Part shown: positions 1 through 6,607 of the stretch, one piece after another | How the letters are laid out: each line of letters begins with the position of its first letter | Position numbering within the stretch: position 1 is the stretch's first letter | From: Bacteroidia bacterium | Lineage (GTDB): Bacteria > Planctomycetota > Phycisphaerae > Phycisphaerales > SM1A02 | Assembly: GCA_030054235.1 (NCBI GenBank) | Contig: JASGCG010000094.1 | Coordinates: 1 to 6,607, forward strand | Direction of reading: 5' to 3' | Length of the DNA: 6,607 nucleotides | Translations under genes and position numbers: made by a program | The notes under the pieces: model-generated | The model's database searches: none | What the model saw: only the letters and a program-made list of their open reading frames with translations | What the model was told of the DNA's origin: nothing

Positions 1-258
1 GAACTCGGCTACGACGGCATGGTCTTCACCGACGACCTCGAGATGAAGGCCGTGGCGGATCGATGGCCGCTCGGCGAGGCCGCGGTGCTCGCCCTCGGTG
101 CTGGCGTGGATGTGGCGCTCGTCTGCCATGAGCACGCCCGCCAGGTCGAGGTGCATGAATCGCTCGTGCGCGCCGCCGAGAGCGGAGCGCTCGAGCCTGC
201 TCGCGTGCACGAGGCCGCACGTCGCGTGCGACGCTTCATGCAGCGCTTCGTGCGCTGA
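1..258 (+). CDS. nagZ: Beta-N-acetylhexosaminidase (glycoside hydrolase family 3), C-terminal fragment
   Basis: The reading frame is open from the first base and ends at TGA 256-258, leaving 85 residues of a gene that begins outside the window. The fragment opens with LGYDGMVFTDDLEM, which matches the family 3 hexosaminidase segment written SDDLSM or TDALxM in NagZ proteins; the first Asp (fragment residue 11) corresponds to the catalytic nucleophile. The following GEAAVLALGAGVDVALVC matches the conserved GxAAxxALxAGxDxxLxC stretch near the end of the barrel. NagZ proteins remove N-acetylglucosamine from muropeptides during peptidoglycan recycling. The histidine-bearing loop that separates NagZ from other family 3 enzymes lies upstream and cannot be seen, so a different family 3 beta-glycosidase is possible. 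The ATG at 19 is internal, not a start. The gene converges on the metal ATPase gene with 30 bases between them and no convincing terminator. Confidence 0.85.
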   Translation, partial: ELGYDGMVFTDDLEMKAVADRWPLGEAAVLALGAGVDVALVCHEHARQVEVHESLVRAAESGALEPARVHEAARRVRRFMQRFVR

Positions 259-288
259 TCATCATCCACTCGCGGGAACACGCGCGCA

Positions 289-2229
289 TCAAGCCGCGCG
301 GCGATCCCAGGCAAGCAGCCGCAGGGCGTTGAAGGCGACCACCACGGTGCTGCCCTCGTGCAGCACGACCGCGCCGCCGAGCCCGATGCCGCCGAAGGCT
401 GCGAGCGGCACCAGGACGGCGATCACACCCATGGCGATCACCACGTTCTGCGTGATCGTGCGCCGCGCCGCCCGCGCCAGGCCGATGGCCCATGGCAAGC
501 GGGCCAGGTCATCGCCCATCAGCGCCACGTCAGCCGCCTCGAGCGCCACGTCGCTGCCGCGCGCGCCCATCGCGATGCCCAGGTCTGCCGAGGCAAGCGC
601 GGGTGCATCGTTGATCCCGTCGCCGACCATCGCCGTCGGACCGATCGTGCGCAGCTCGCGAACGCGCTCGATCTTCTGCTCAGGCATCAGGCCGGCTGCG
701 ATCTCGCTGATCCCCACCGCGGCGCCGATCCGGTCGGCGACGGCCTGGGCATCGCCTGTGAGCATCGTGATGCGCACGATGCCTGCACCACCGAGCTCGG
801 CCATCACCGTTGCGGCACCCTCGCGCGGGAGATCCTCGAAGGACATCACGGCGAGCACGTGGCCATCCTCCACGACGAGTGCCACGGCTTGGCCTCCGGC
901 GCGAAGCGCATCGATGCGATCCTGCACGCGTGCTGGCAGTGGGGTGCCATCCATGATCCGTGGCGACCCGAGCGCACACGCACGACCATCGATCACCGCA
1001 CGCACACCCATGCCCGGCACGTCAACGACCTGCGCCGGCTCCAGGCGCGGGGCGCTGGCCGTGCGCGCAGCATCGCGGACAGCGTGGGCGTACGGGTGCG
1101 AACTGTGTCGATCGAGCGCCTCGGCGATGGCGAGTGCACGCTCATGGGTCGTGGCATCGAAGCACTCGATCGATCGCACCGTTGCGCGGCCGGTGGTGAG
1201 CGTGCCGGTCTTGTCGAAGGCCATGCAACGCAGCGAGCCCAGCGTTTCGAGGTGCGCGCCGCCCTTCACCAGGACCCCGCCGCGCGCAGCCCGCGCGATG
1301 CCGGCAAGCACGGCGCTCGGCGTGCTGATCGCCAGCGCACAGGGGCTGGCACCGATGAGCACGGCCATGCCGCGCAGGAAGGCATCGTCGAAGCCGTGGC
1401 CCGCGAGCATCATGCCGCCGATCACGGCCGGCACGGCCAGCAGCACGACCGGCGTGTAGATGCGCGTGAAGCGCGCCGTGAGCCGCTGCGCAGAACCACG
1501 GTTGGCCTGGCCCTCCTCGACGAGCCGCGCCATGCGGGCCATCATCGTCTCGCCGGCTGCCCGGGCCGCCCGCACGCGCAGCAGGCCTTCGCCGTTGAGC
1601 GTGCCGGCGAAGCACTCGTCGCCCGGGTCCTTGCGGACCGGCACGCTCTCGCCGGTCATCGGGCTCTGGTCCACGCTGCTGGTGCCTTCCGTGACCACGC
1701 CATCGATGGGAAATCGTTCGCCCGGCCGCACGATGACGATGTCGCCGACCGCGAGCGCACTCACGGCCACGCGTTCCTCGGTGCCGTCAAGCGCCCGCGT
1801 GGCCTCGGTCGGGGCGAGTTCGGCCAGTGCGGAGATGGCGCTCGACGCGCGCTCGGTCGCCAGTCCCTCGAGCCCGTGACTGAGCGAGAACAGGAAGAGC
1901 AGCACGCCGGCCTCGGTCCACTGGCCGATCACGCAGGCGCCGATGGCGGCAACCACCATGAGCACGTCGATGTCGAGCGTGCGTGCCACGACCTGGCGGA
2001 CAGAGGTCTTCAGGGGATGCCAGCCCGCGATCGCGCACGATGCCGCCGCCAGCAGCCAGCTCCACGATGGCTCGGGATCCACGGCGAGCCCGATGGACCA
2101 GTGTGCGATGAGCAGCAGCCCCGCGATGAGCGAAAGTCGAACGTCGCGGTCCGCGATCATGGCACGCAGGAACGAGGCGTGCCTCATGGCACGCGGCCGC
2201 GGCTGTCCGCAGCAGGGGGCGCCGCTCAC
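289..2229 (-). CDS. P1B-4-type heavy-metal translocating P-type ATPase (Co/Zn/Fe/Cd efflux class)
   Basis: Membrane pump that uses ATP to move a divalent transition metal out of the cytoplasm. Numbered from the GTG at 2229 (646 residues): about two helices at 32-73 and two more at 88-121; actuator motif TGES 192-195; helix with the metal-site motif SPC 295-297; phosphorylation motif DKTGT from D339; the P1B-specific HP pair 378-379; a GxG nucleotide loop (PGMGV) near 405-409; TGD 491-493; GDGIND 536-541; and HEGST 624-628 in the last helix. SPC together with HEG[GS]T marks subgroup P1B-4 rather than the CPC copper or zinc groups, and no HMA domain is present. I chose GTG 2229 because it overlaps the preceding stop as GTGA, mirroring the ATGA overlap upstream, and the extra 14 codons keep G/C third positions and add a Cys-Cys pair. 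ATG 2187 (632 residues) and ATG 2160 are alternatives; none has a clear ribosome site. The exact metal cannot be read from sequence. All catalytic motifs are intact. Confidence 0.93.
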   Translation of the reverse strand: MSGAPCCGQPRPRAMRHASFLRAMIADRDVRLSLIAGLLLIAHWSIGLAVDPEPSWSWLLAAASCAIAGWHPLKTSVRQVVARTLDIDVLMVVAAIGACVIGQWTEAGVLLFLFSLSHGLEGLATERASSAISALAELAPTEATRALDGTEERVAVSALAVGDIVIVRPGERFPIDGVVTEGTSSVDQSPMTGESVPVRKDPGDECFAGTLNGEGLLRVRAARAAGETMMARMARLVEEGQANRGSAQRLTARFTRIYTPVVLLAVPAVIGGMMLAGHGFDDAFLRGMAVLIGASPCALAISTPSAVLAGIARAARGGVLVKGGAHLETLGSLRCMAFDKTGTLTTGRATVRSIECFDATTHERALAIAEALDRHSSHPYAHAVRDAARTASAPRLEPAQVVDVPGMGVRAVIDGRACALGSPRIMDGTPLPARVQDRIDALRAGGQAVALVVEDGHVLAVMSFEDLPREGAATVMAELGGAGIVRITMLTGDAQAVADRIGAAVGISEIAAGLMPEQKIERVRELRTIGPTAMVGDGINDAPALASADLGIAMGARGSDVALEAADVALMGDDLARLPWAIGLARAARRTITQNVVIAMGVIAVLVPLAAFGGIGLGGAVVLHEGSTVVVAFNALRLLAWDRRAA

Positions 2230-2453
2230 AGAGGCGTCTTCACGCCGCAGGCACGCAGCGCGCACCAGCCGAGCACGCCCTCGAGCACCATGAATTGCCC
2301 GGCGAGGATGAGCGACACGCCGACGATCCATGGCCAGGTGCCATCGACCATGCCGGTGAAGCGCATGACCACCAGGAAGAGGCCGGGGGCCTCGATGAGC
2401 GCGCCTGCCACGAGACGCGCTTTGCGCCCGCGCTGGTCGATGTTGCACTTCAT
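2226..2453 (-). CDS. Small DUF2892-type (YgaP-like transmembrane domain) inner membrane protein
   Basis: A 75-residue protein starting MKCNIDQRGRKARLVAG, which fits the N-terminal pattern of DUF2892 proteins (CN-x-D-x-x-x-R-x-x-R-x-x-x-G). Two hydrophobic helices lie at about 13-35 and 40-60, and the tail GWCALRACGVKT resembles the family's G[WF]CPLYxxLGxxT ending. The family function is poorly known; the domain also occurs fused to rhodanese in YgaP. Cys3, Cys64 and Cys69 are the only cysteines. The start is well defined: ATG overlaps the stop of the lipoprotein gene as ATGA, and AGGTGGAG sits 8 bases before it. Its own TGA overlaps the proposed GTG start of the metal ATPase. The position between a lipoprotein and a metal pump suggests an envelope role linked to metal or thiol handling, but that is inference. 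Confidence 0.85.
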   Translation of the reverse strand: MKCNIDQRGRKARLVAGALIEAPGLFLVVMRFTGMVDGTWPWIVGVSLILAGQFMVLEGVLGWCALRACGVKTPL

Positions 2454-3148
2454 GGTGCTGACTCCACCTGGGCCATCGCCTTCGACTGGATCTCGTCGAC
2501 GATCATGGACATGACGGCGCGGTCTTCCTCGCTGAAGCGGGACTGCGCCATGTACTCGGTGACCTTCTGCGCCAAGGGCGCGATGCCGCCCCAGATGCTG
2601 TCGTAGGCCGCGCGGTTCTCCGGCGTCGGATCCTGGCGCGCCTTCTTGCGAGCGAGTCCCGCCTTCACCATCAGGTCGGCCTGCTTCTGCACGATGGAGC
2701 GGAAGTCGTTCCACTTCGACTCACGCGTGCGAGCGCGCAGTGCGGCGGTGGCTGCATCCTCGGCCTGTCCTTCGCCTGCGGCTCCGCCGGCACCGGCAGC
2801 GCCACCGCCGGATGCGGGAGCGTCGCTGCTCAGCGTCAGTCCTTCGGTGCTTGGGGTCGGGGCAGGCTCAGGGTCACCAACCGTCGAGCTCGGTGCTGCG
2901 TTCGGGTCGCGGCGCATCTTCGCGCCTCCTGCGGCACCGTTGGATGCCGTGCCCGACGCACCTTTCGCAGCCGTGCCGTCGGTGGTGGTTCCGCCCATCG
3001 CGATGTCTGAGGTGCCCGCGTTGCCGGCAGCGCTTGCTGGCGCCGCCGACGTGGTTCCGGGAACGCCCGCAGGTGCTGGCGATGGAGGCGTGGGTTCATC
3101 GCTGCAGGCAGCGACCAGGAGCACGGTCAGGGCCAGATTGCGCTTCAT
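2450..3148 (-). CDS. Predicted lipoprotein with Ala/Gly/Ser/Pro-rich linker and small helical C-terminal domain
   Basis: A 232-residue protein of unrecognised family. The N-terminus MKRNLALTVLLVAAC is a short basic-hydrophobic signal peptide ending in a lipobox-like VAAC, with Cys15 as the expected lipidated residue. Residues about 16-132 are low-complexity, rich in Ala, Gly, Ser, Thr and Pro with a run of GGGAAGAGG type, probably a flexible spacer. Residues about 133-232 are charged and likely helical (contains ESKWNDFRSIVQKQ and EEDRAVMSMIVDEI). There is no His/Cys metal site beyond Cys15. I chose ATG 3148 because a TAGAAT box ends 8 bases before it and overlaps the alternative ATG at 3157, which would add MER; no Shine-Dalgarno is seen for either. 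It heads the operon and overlaps the DUF2892 gene by ATGA. The spacer length suggests the domain is held away from the membrane. Function cannot be assigned. Confidence 0.75.
   Translation of the reverse strand: MKRNLALTVLLVAACSDEPTPPSPAPAGVPGTTSAAPASAAGNAGTSDIAMGGTTTDGTAAKGASGTASNGAAGGAKMRRDPNAAPSSTVGDPEPAPTPSTEGLTLSSDAPASGGGAAGAGGAAGEGQAEDAATAALRARTRESKWNDFRSIVQKQADLMVKAGLARKKARQDPTPENRAAYDSIWGGIAPLAQKVTEYMAQSRFSEEDRAVMSMIVDEIQSKAMAQVESAP
2462..2469 (-). promoter_or_regulatory. Shine-Dalgarno site of the DUF2892 gene
   Basis: Minus-strand AGGTGGAG lies 8 bases before the ATG at 2453, inside the last codons of the lipoprotein gene. It fixes the DUF2892 start and allows re-initiation at the ATGA overlap. 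Confidence 0.75.
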
Positions 3149-3155
3149 GCGTTCC

Positions 3156-3161
3156 ATTCTA
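3156..3161 (-). promoter_or_regulatory. Candidate -10 box (TAGAAT) for leaderless lipoprotein operon transcript
   Basis: Minus-strand TAGAAT followed by seven bases (GGAACGC) and then ATG 3148. With a normal -10 to start-site distance, transcription would begin at or next to the ATG. No convincing -35 hexamer is visible 16-18 bases upstream, and no Shine-Dalgarno is present. The same geometry occurs before the pilin and asnS genes. Confidence 0.5.
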
Positions 3162-3194
3162 GGGTCGAGCCGGGGTTTCCCGCGATCGGCGCGC

Positions 3195-3200
3195 TAGGAT
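3195..3200 (+). promoter_or_regulatory. Candidate -10 box (TAGGAT), overlapping a possible Shine-Dalgarno AGGA, of the pilin gene
   Basis: TAGGAT is followed by seven bases (CCTGACC) and then ATG 3208, the same spacing as at the two other transcription-unit heads. The contained AGGA (3196-3199) ends 8 bases before the ATG, so here the sequence could instead be a ribosome binding site on a longer transcript. The sequence cannot decide between the two. No -35 hexamer is evident. Confidence 0.45.
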
Positions 3201-3207
3201 CCTGACC

Positions 3208-4101
3208 ATGCGCATGACCAAGGCTCCACGTGCCTTCTCGCTCACCGAACTGCTCGTCGTCGTGGCGATCCTGGCCCTCCTGATCGCGCTGCTCATCACC
3301 GGCATCGCCGCCGTCCAGCGCACCGGCCGCGTCACCAAGTGCCTGAGCAACCAGCGGCAGATCGCGCTGGCCTGCGCGTCGTACGCGAGCAGCAATGCCG
3401 GCCGCCTGGTGAACCCGCGGACCTCGGCTCCTGGCACGACCACGCTCACGCCCCCTGGCTGCCCGTCGATCTCCTATCCGACGGGGACCAGCAACAATGA
3501 CTTCCACTCCTGGACGGCGTCGTTCGCGCCCAACATGAACGGCAACACCGAGCTCGAGGCTGCCATCACCAAGGGTGCGCTCTACCCGTACGTGGGTTCG
3601 GTGCCGGTCTACAAGAGCCCGCTCGATCCGGGTGCGCGCCTGCGCAGCTATTCGCTCAGCGCGTTCGTCGGTTGCCACGTGCCCGATGAGTACTCGGGCT
3701 ACATCAGCTGGGAGCAGTTCTACGAACCCGAGAACTGCCAGAACCTGAACACCACCGCCATGTCGCGCATCCAGCAGCCGTCGAAGACGATTGCTTGCAT
3801 CACCGAGGATGACAACGACGGCTTCAACTTCAACAACCAGGGCTGGGTGATCGATCCGACGAACTCGAACTGGATCGACTGGCCGGCGTTCTGGGATCCG
3901 CAGAACGTGACGTACGCCATGGTCGATGGCAGCACCGAGCGCTACGAGATGTCGCGGCCCGAACTGCCGGGCCTGATCCAGACGTTCGGGCACTGGTACT
4001 TCGAGTCAGCGGTGAACGGCACCGGTTGGCGCGCGCGCCGTGACTGGTACCACTTCCGGATCCGCTGCCTGCCCGGAAACCTGCCGAATCCCACGCCGTG
4101 A
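3208..4101 (+). CDS. Type IV pilin/pseudopilin-like protein with prepilin N-terminal methylation motif
   Basis: A 297-residue protein with a class III signal: a short basic leader MRMTKAPRA, then FSLTELLVVVAILALL with the conserved Glu at mature position 5 (residue 14) and a hydrophobic helix to about residue 35. The residue before the predicted cleavage is Ala9 instead of the usual Gly. The body follows a layout common in planctomycete prepilin-like proteins: CLSNQRQIALACASYA at 45-60, RSYSLSAFVG at 146-155, PSKTIACITE at 181-190, and a C-terminal YAMVDGSTERYE. That last piece matches the H-X9-DG processing-associated region, with Asp240 where the His is expected and DG at 250-251. It is expected to be cleaved by a prepilin peptidase and anchored or assembled at the cell envelope; no assembly gene is in the window. 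ATG 3214 is an alternative start. It is transcribed divergently from the lipoprotein operon, with only 59 bases between the starts. Confidence 0.88.
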   Translation: MRMTKAPRAFSLTELLVVVAILALLIALLITGIAAVQRTGRVTKCLSNQRQIALACASYASSNAGRLVNPRTSAPGTTTLTPPGCPSISYPTGTSNNDFHSWTASFAPNMNGNTELEAAITKGALYPYVGSVPVYKSPLDPGARLRSYSLSAFVGCHVPDEYSGYISWEQFYEPENCQNLNTTAMSRIQQPSKTIACITEDDNDGFNFNNQGWVIDPTNSNWIDWPAFWDPQNVTYAMVDGSTERYEMSRPELPGLIQTFGHWYFESAVNGTGWRARRDWYHFRIRCLPGNLPNPTP

Positions 4102-4116
4102 TGCAGCGCGATCGCT

Positions 4117-4135
4117 TCGCCTGTTGATCAGGCGA
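4117..4135. other. 7-bp perfect hairpin just after the pilin gene
   Basis: TCGCCTG and CAGGCGA form a perfect 7-bp inverted repeat around a 5-base loop (TTGAT), starting 15 bases after the pilin stop. No T-run follows, so it is not a standard terminator. It may stabilise the transcript end or work with the stronger hairpin downstream. Confidence 0.5.
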
Positions 4136-4168
4136 TGACCGCGCCTTCGCACTCCCTGAACCAACGAC

Positions 4169-4196
4169 AGAGGGCGCACCCCGTGGTGCGCCCTCT
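4169..4196. terminator. Strong hairpin terminator between convergent pilin and dockerin genes
   Basis: AGAGGGCGCACC and GGTGCGCCCTCT form a perfect 12-bp stem around the loop CCGT. On the plus strand it is followed by a moderately T-rich tail (TGCTTGAGTCTTGT). It lies 67 bases after the pilin stop and 71 bases beyond the dockerin gene stop on the other strand, so it can serve both transcripts. The tail lacks a clean T-run, so efficiency is uncertain. Confidence 0.8.
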
Positions 4197-4245
4197 TGCT
4201 TGAGTCTTGTGCTTGAGTCTTGTGCTTGAGTCTTGTGCTTGAGTC
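4197..4245. repeat. 13-bp tandem repeat (TGCTTGAGTCTTG), about 3.8 copies
   Basis: Three exact copies (4197-4209, 4210-4222, 4223-4235) and a partial fourth (to 4245) sit directly against the terminator hairpin, in the 3' untranslated zone of both convergent genes. The junction TCTTGCTTGAG at the hairpin end resembles the unit with two bases missing, so the array may have expanded from the terminator tail by slippage. With 13-bp units and no spacers, it is not a CRISPR array. Confidence 0.95.
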
Positions 4246-4267
4246 GGTTGTGTGCTGGGCTGAGCGA

Positions 4268-4777
4268 TCAGAACGTGCTGCCGAAGGCAGCGAGCACGAT
4301 GGCCAAGTCCATGCCATCGACGTTGCCGTCGAAGTTGCAGTCGCTGGTTGGCGAGTAGCTCAGGTTCCACCAGCCGAGCACGATGCTGGCGTCGGCACCG
4401 TTGACCGTACCATCGAGGTTGACGTCGCCAAGAGCGATCTCGCAGGAGTCAGGCTTGGTATCGCCGTCGATGTCGTTCTCGGCGCCCGCGGAGATGTCGG
4501 CCGCATCGTCGATGCCGTTCTCGTTGCAGTCGGTGATGCTGCCGAGCGCGGGAGCGATCTGTTCCGCCTGGTTCGCTTCGGCTGTCAAGTCATCAGCCAC
4601 GACCCACGTGTTGGTGCTGGTCTTGGCGAGGACCTTGACTTCGACGATGTCAGCCGAGACTTCCTGGACGACGACCTTCTTGGTTGCGGTCTGGCCCTTG
4701 ACGACCCCGTCGGCAAGGCACAGGCCCGTCAGGAGGCTGGTGGCGGCGCCGGCGCAGGCGATCTGAATGAGGTTCAT
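4268..4777 (-). CDS. Small secreted protein with dockerin-like paired EF-hand loops
   Basis: A 169-residue protein. Residues 1-23 (MNLIQIACAGAATSLLTGLCLADG) look like a signal peptide, though without a basic residue near the start. Residues about 25-80 are an unrecognised, mostly beta-prone segment. Residues 83-113 carry DCNENGIDD and DIDGDTKPDSCE, calcium-loop motifs common in planctomycete surface proteins. Residues 117-167 form a dockerin-like pair: DVNLDGTVNGAD (D118, N120, D122, N126, D129) and DCNFDGNVDGMD (D136, N138, D140, D144, D147), each followed by a helix. Dockerins bind calcium and usually a cohesin partner; in planctomycetes the partner is generally unknown. The start is set by AAGG 8 bases before ATG 4777; ATG 4822 upstream is in frame but has no ribosome site. 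No C-terminal anchor is visible. The gene lies 236 bases downstream of asnS on the same strand and may have its own promoter. Confidence 0.85.
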   Translation of the reverse strand: MNLIQIACAGAATSLLTGLCLADGVVKGQTATKKVVVQEVSADIVEVKVLAKTSTNTWVVADDLTAEANQAEQIAPALGSITDCNENGIDDAADISAGAENDIDGDTKPDSCEIALGDVNLDGTVNGADASIVLGWWNLSYSPTSDCNFDGNVDGMDLAIVLAAFGSTF

Positions 4778-4783
4778 GGATTT

Positions 4784-4791
4784 TCCCTTCT
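4784..4791 (-). promoter_or_regulatory. Shine-Dalgarno site of the dockerin-like gene
   Basis: Minus-strand AGAAGGGA contains AAGG ending 8 bases before ATG 4777. This supports 4777 rather than the upstream in-frame ATG at 4822, which would add 15 residues. Confidence 0.75.
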
Positions 4792-4818
4792 GGATTGGAG
4801 AGGTTTCAACCGGAGGCC

Positions 4819-4834
4819 TCATGCATCGGCATGA
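4819..4834. other. Hairpin in the leader of the dockerin-like gene
   Basis: TCATGC and GCATGA form a 6-bp inverted repeat with loop ATCG, extendable by two more pairs past one mismatch. It lies about 42 bases before ATG 4777 and covers the alternative ATG at 4822. It may be an operator or an mRNA leader hairpin; nothing else supports a specific role. Confidence 0.35.
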
Positions 4835-4973
4835 AGCAACCGTGGCCTTGGTTTCCGCGATGGGATGTGCGTGGATTCAATCAGGCGTGCAATCTCCCAG
4901 TCGCCTCCGGGGCGTCACACGCCTAGGTGAGACCGGGAACCGCCTGCACCAAGCACGCGCAGCGTGGCAACGC

Positions 4974-4997
4974 GCTGGCCACCTCAGCGGGGCCAGC
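4974..4997 (-). terminator. Possible asnS transcript-end hairpin
   Basis: GCTGGCC and GGCCAGC form a 7-bp inverted repeat around 10 bases, starting 17 bases after the asnS stop on the minus strand. No T-run follows, so it is at best an imperfect terminator. A smaller 5-bp inverted repeat (GGCGT-CAC-ACGCC, 4911-4923) lies further on. The rest of the 236-base gap between asnS and the dockerin gene shows no gene and no clear promoter. Confidence 0.3.
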
Positions 4998-5013
4998 CCA
5001 TCGCCGCTGCGAC

Positions 5014-6432
<1,419 letters not shown>

Positions 6433-6439
6433 GGGCGTG

Positions 6440-6445
6440 ACGCTA
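6440..6445 (-). promoter_or_regulatory. Candidate -10 box (TAGCGT) for leaderless asnS transcript
   Basis: Minus-strand TAGCGT, seven bases (CACGCCC), then ATG 6432. The spacing is identical to that before the lipoprotein and pilin genes. No Shine-Dalgarno is present. A CTGCAC hexamer 17 bases upstream is too weak a match to call a -35. Confidence 0.5.
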
Positions 6446-6607
6446 GGGCAGACCCGGCGTGCGTGCAGCGAGGCGGGGCGCGGCTCACGAACGGACGGTC
6501 GGCCGCCGCTCGGCGCGATGGGGTGCCGCGGAGCGTTCGGCTGGGATCCCCGATTGGGGCATTAAGACCTATAACCATAAACCGATCTACGTCATCCGCC
6601 ACATTTG
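6446..6607. other. Upstream region of asnS, no supported gene; AT-rich right edge
   Basis: The segment is very GC-rich to about 6550, then has a small inverted repeat CCCC-GATT-GGGG (6549-6559 region) and turns AT-rich from 6561 to the window edge (TATAAC, CATAAA). The AT-rich part could be a promoter for a gene to the right, or the edge of a neighbouring gene: on the minus strand only seven in-frame codons to a TAG are visible. Nothing can be assigned. Confidence 0.4.

Noticed and set aside
259..288. Terminator between nagZ and the metal ATPase gene
   Set aside because: Only a 4-bp CGCG repeat around GGAACA is present, with no T-run; too weak to call.
358..2514. 718-codon open frame on the plus strand opposite the metal ATPase (and a 453-codon one at 98-1459)
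   Set aside because: Both lie antisense to an ATPase with every family motif. Their translations are rich in Arg, His, Ala and Asp with no recognisable domain, as expected for the complement of GC-rich coding DNA.
2226..2714. Longer version of the DUF2892 protein starting at 2714
   Set aside because: The added 87 residues are the lipoprotein gene read in the wrong frame; the real start is fixed by AGGTGGAG and the ATGA overlap.
3145..3993. 282-codon minus-strand frame opposite the pilin gene
   Set aside because: Shadow of a clear prepilin-like gene; composition is Arg/Val/Ala-rich without motifs, and it would overlap the divergent promoter gap.
4108..4115. GCGATCGC octamer, the HIP1-like palindrome
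   Set aside because: A single copy in GC-rich DNA is expected by chance and has no placement meaning here.
4197..4248. CRISPR array
   Set aside because: Units are 13 bp and directly contiguous, with no spacers and no cas gene nearby.
4220..4834. 204-codon plus-strand frame opposite the dockerin-like gene
   Set aside because: Antisense to a gene with a signal peptide, calcium loops and a good ribosome site; it also runs through the tandem repeat.
6530..6607. Possible tRNA ending in ATCCGCC
   Set aside because: No matching GGCGGAT 5' arm about 70 bases upstream and no T-arm or anticodon stem could be built on either strand.

Overview
The window looks like chromosomal DNA from a GC-rich planctomycete, most likely of the Phycisphaerae type. 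That placement is inference from three features: a stand-alone type IV-pilin-like protein with a variant of the H-X9-DG tail, a small secreted protein built from a DCNxNGIxD calcium-loop segment plus a dockerin-like pair of EF loops, and strong G/C preference at third codon positions. No mobile element, CRISPR array or RNA gene was found.

Layout from left to right. Positions 1-258 (+) hold the 3' end of a family 3 glycoside hydrolase, probably nagZ (cell-wall recycling). Facing it on the minus strand is a tightly packed three-gene operon, read from 3148 down to 289: an Ala/Gly/Ser/Pro-rich lipoprotein, a 75-residue DUF2892-type membrane protein, and a P1B-4-type heavy-metal efflux ATPase. The genes overlap by ATGA and then GTGA, so translation is probably coupled. 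Divergent from this operon, after a very short gap, is a 297-residue prepilin-like protein (3208-4101, +). After it come a 7-bp hairpin, a perfect 12-bp-stem terminator and a 13-bp tandem repeat. On the minus strand there follow a small dockerin-like secreted protein (4777-4268) and asparaginyl-tRNA synthetase, asnS (6432-5014). The last 175 bases hold no supported gene.

The most interesting non-coding signal is shared by three transcription-unit heads (lipoprotein operon, pilin, asnS). Each has a TAGNNT hexamer followed by exactly seven bases and then an ATG. This is the geometry of a -10 box driving leaderless transcripts. Two of the three (lipoprotein, asnS) have no Shine-Dalgarno sequence. 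The operon-internal DUF2892 gene and the dockerin gene have clear Shine-Dalgarno sequences and lack this box. The tetranucleotide CTAG occurs only four times in the window by eye, always between genes, and three of those are these boxes.

Functionally, the metal operon is the only multi-gene system here. The ATPase exports a divalent transition metal (Co, Zn, Fe or Cd class); the roles of the lipoprotein and the DUF2892 protein with it are unknown. The other genes are housekeeping (nagZ, asnS) or single surface proteins (pilin, dockerin). I see no clearly new defence or mobile system.
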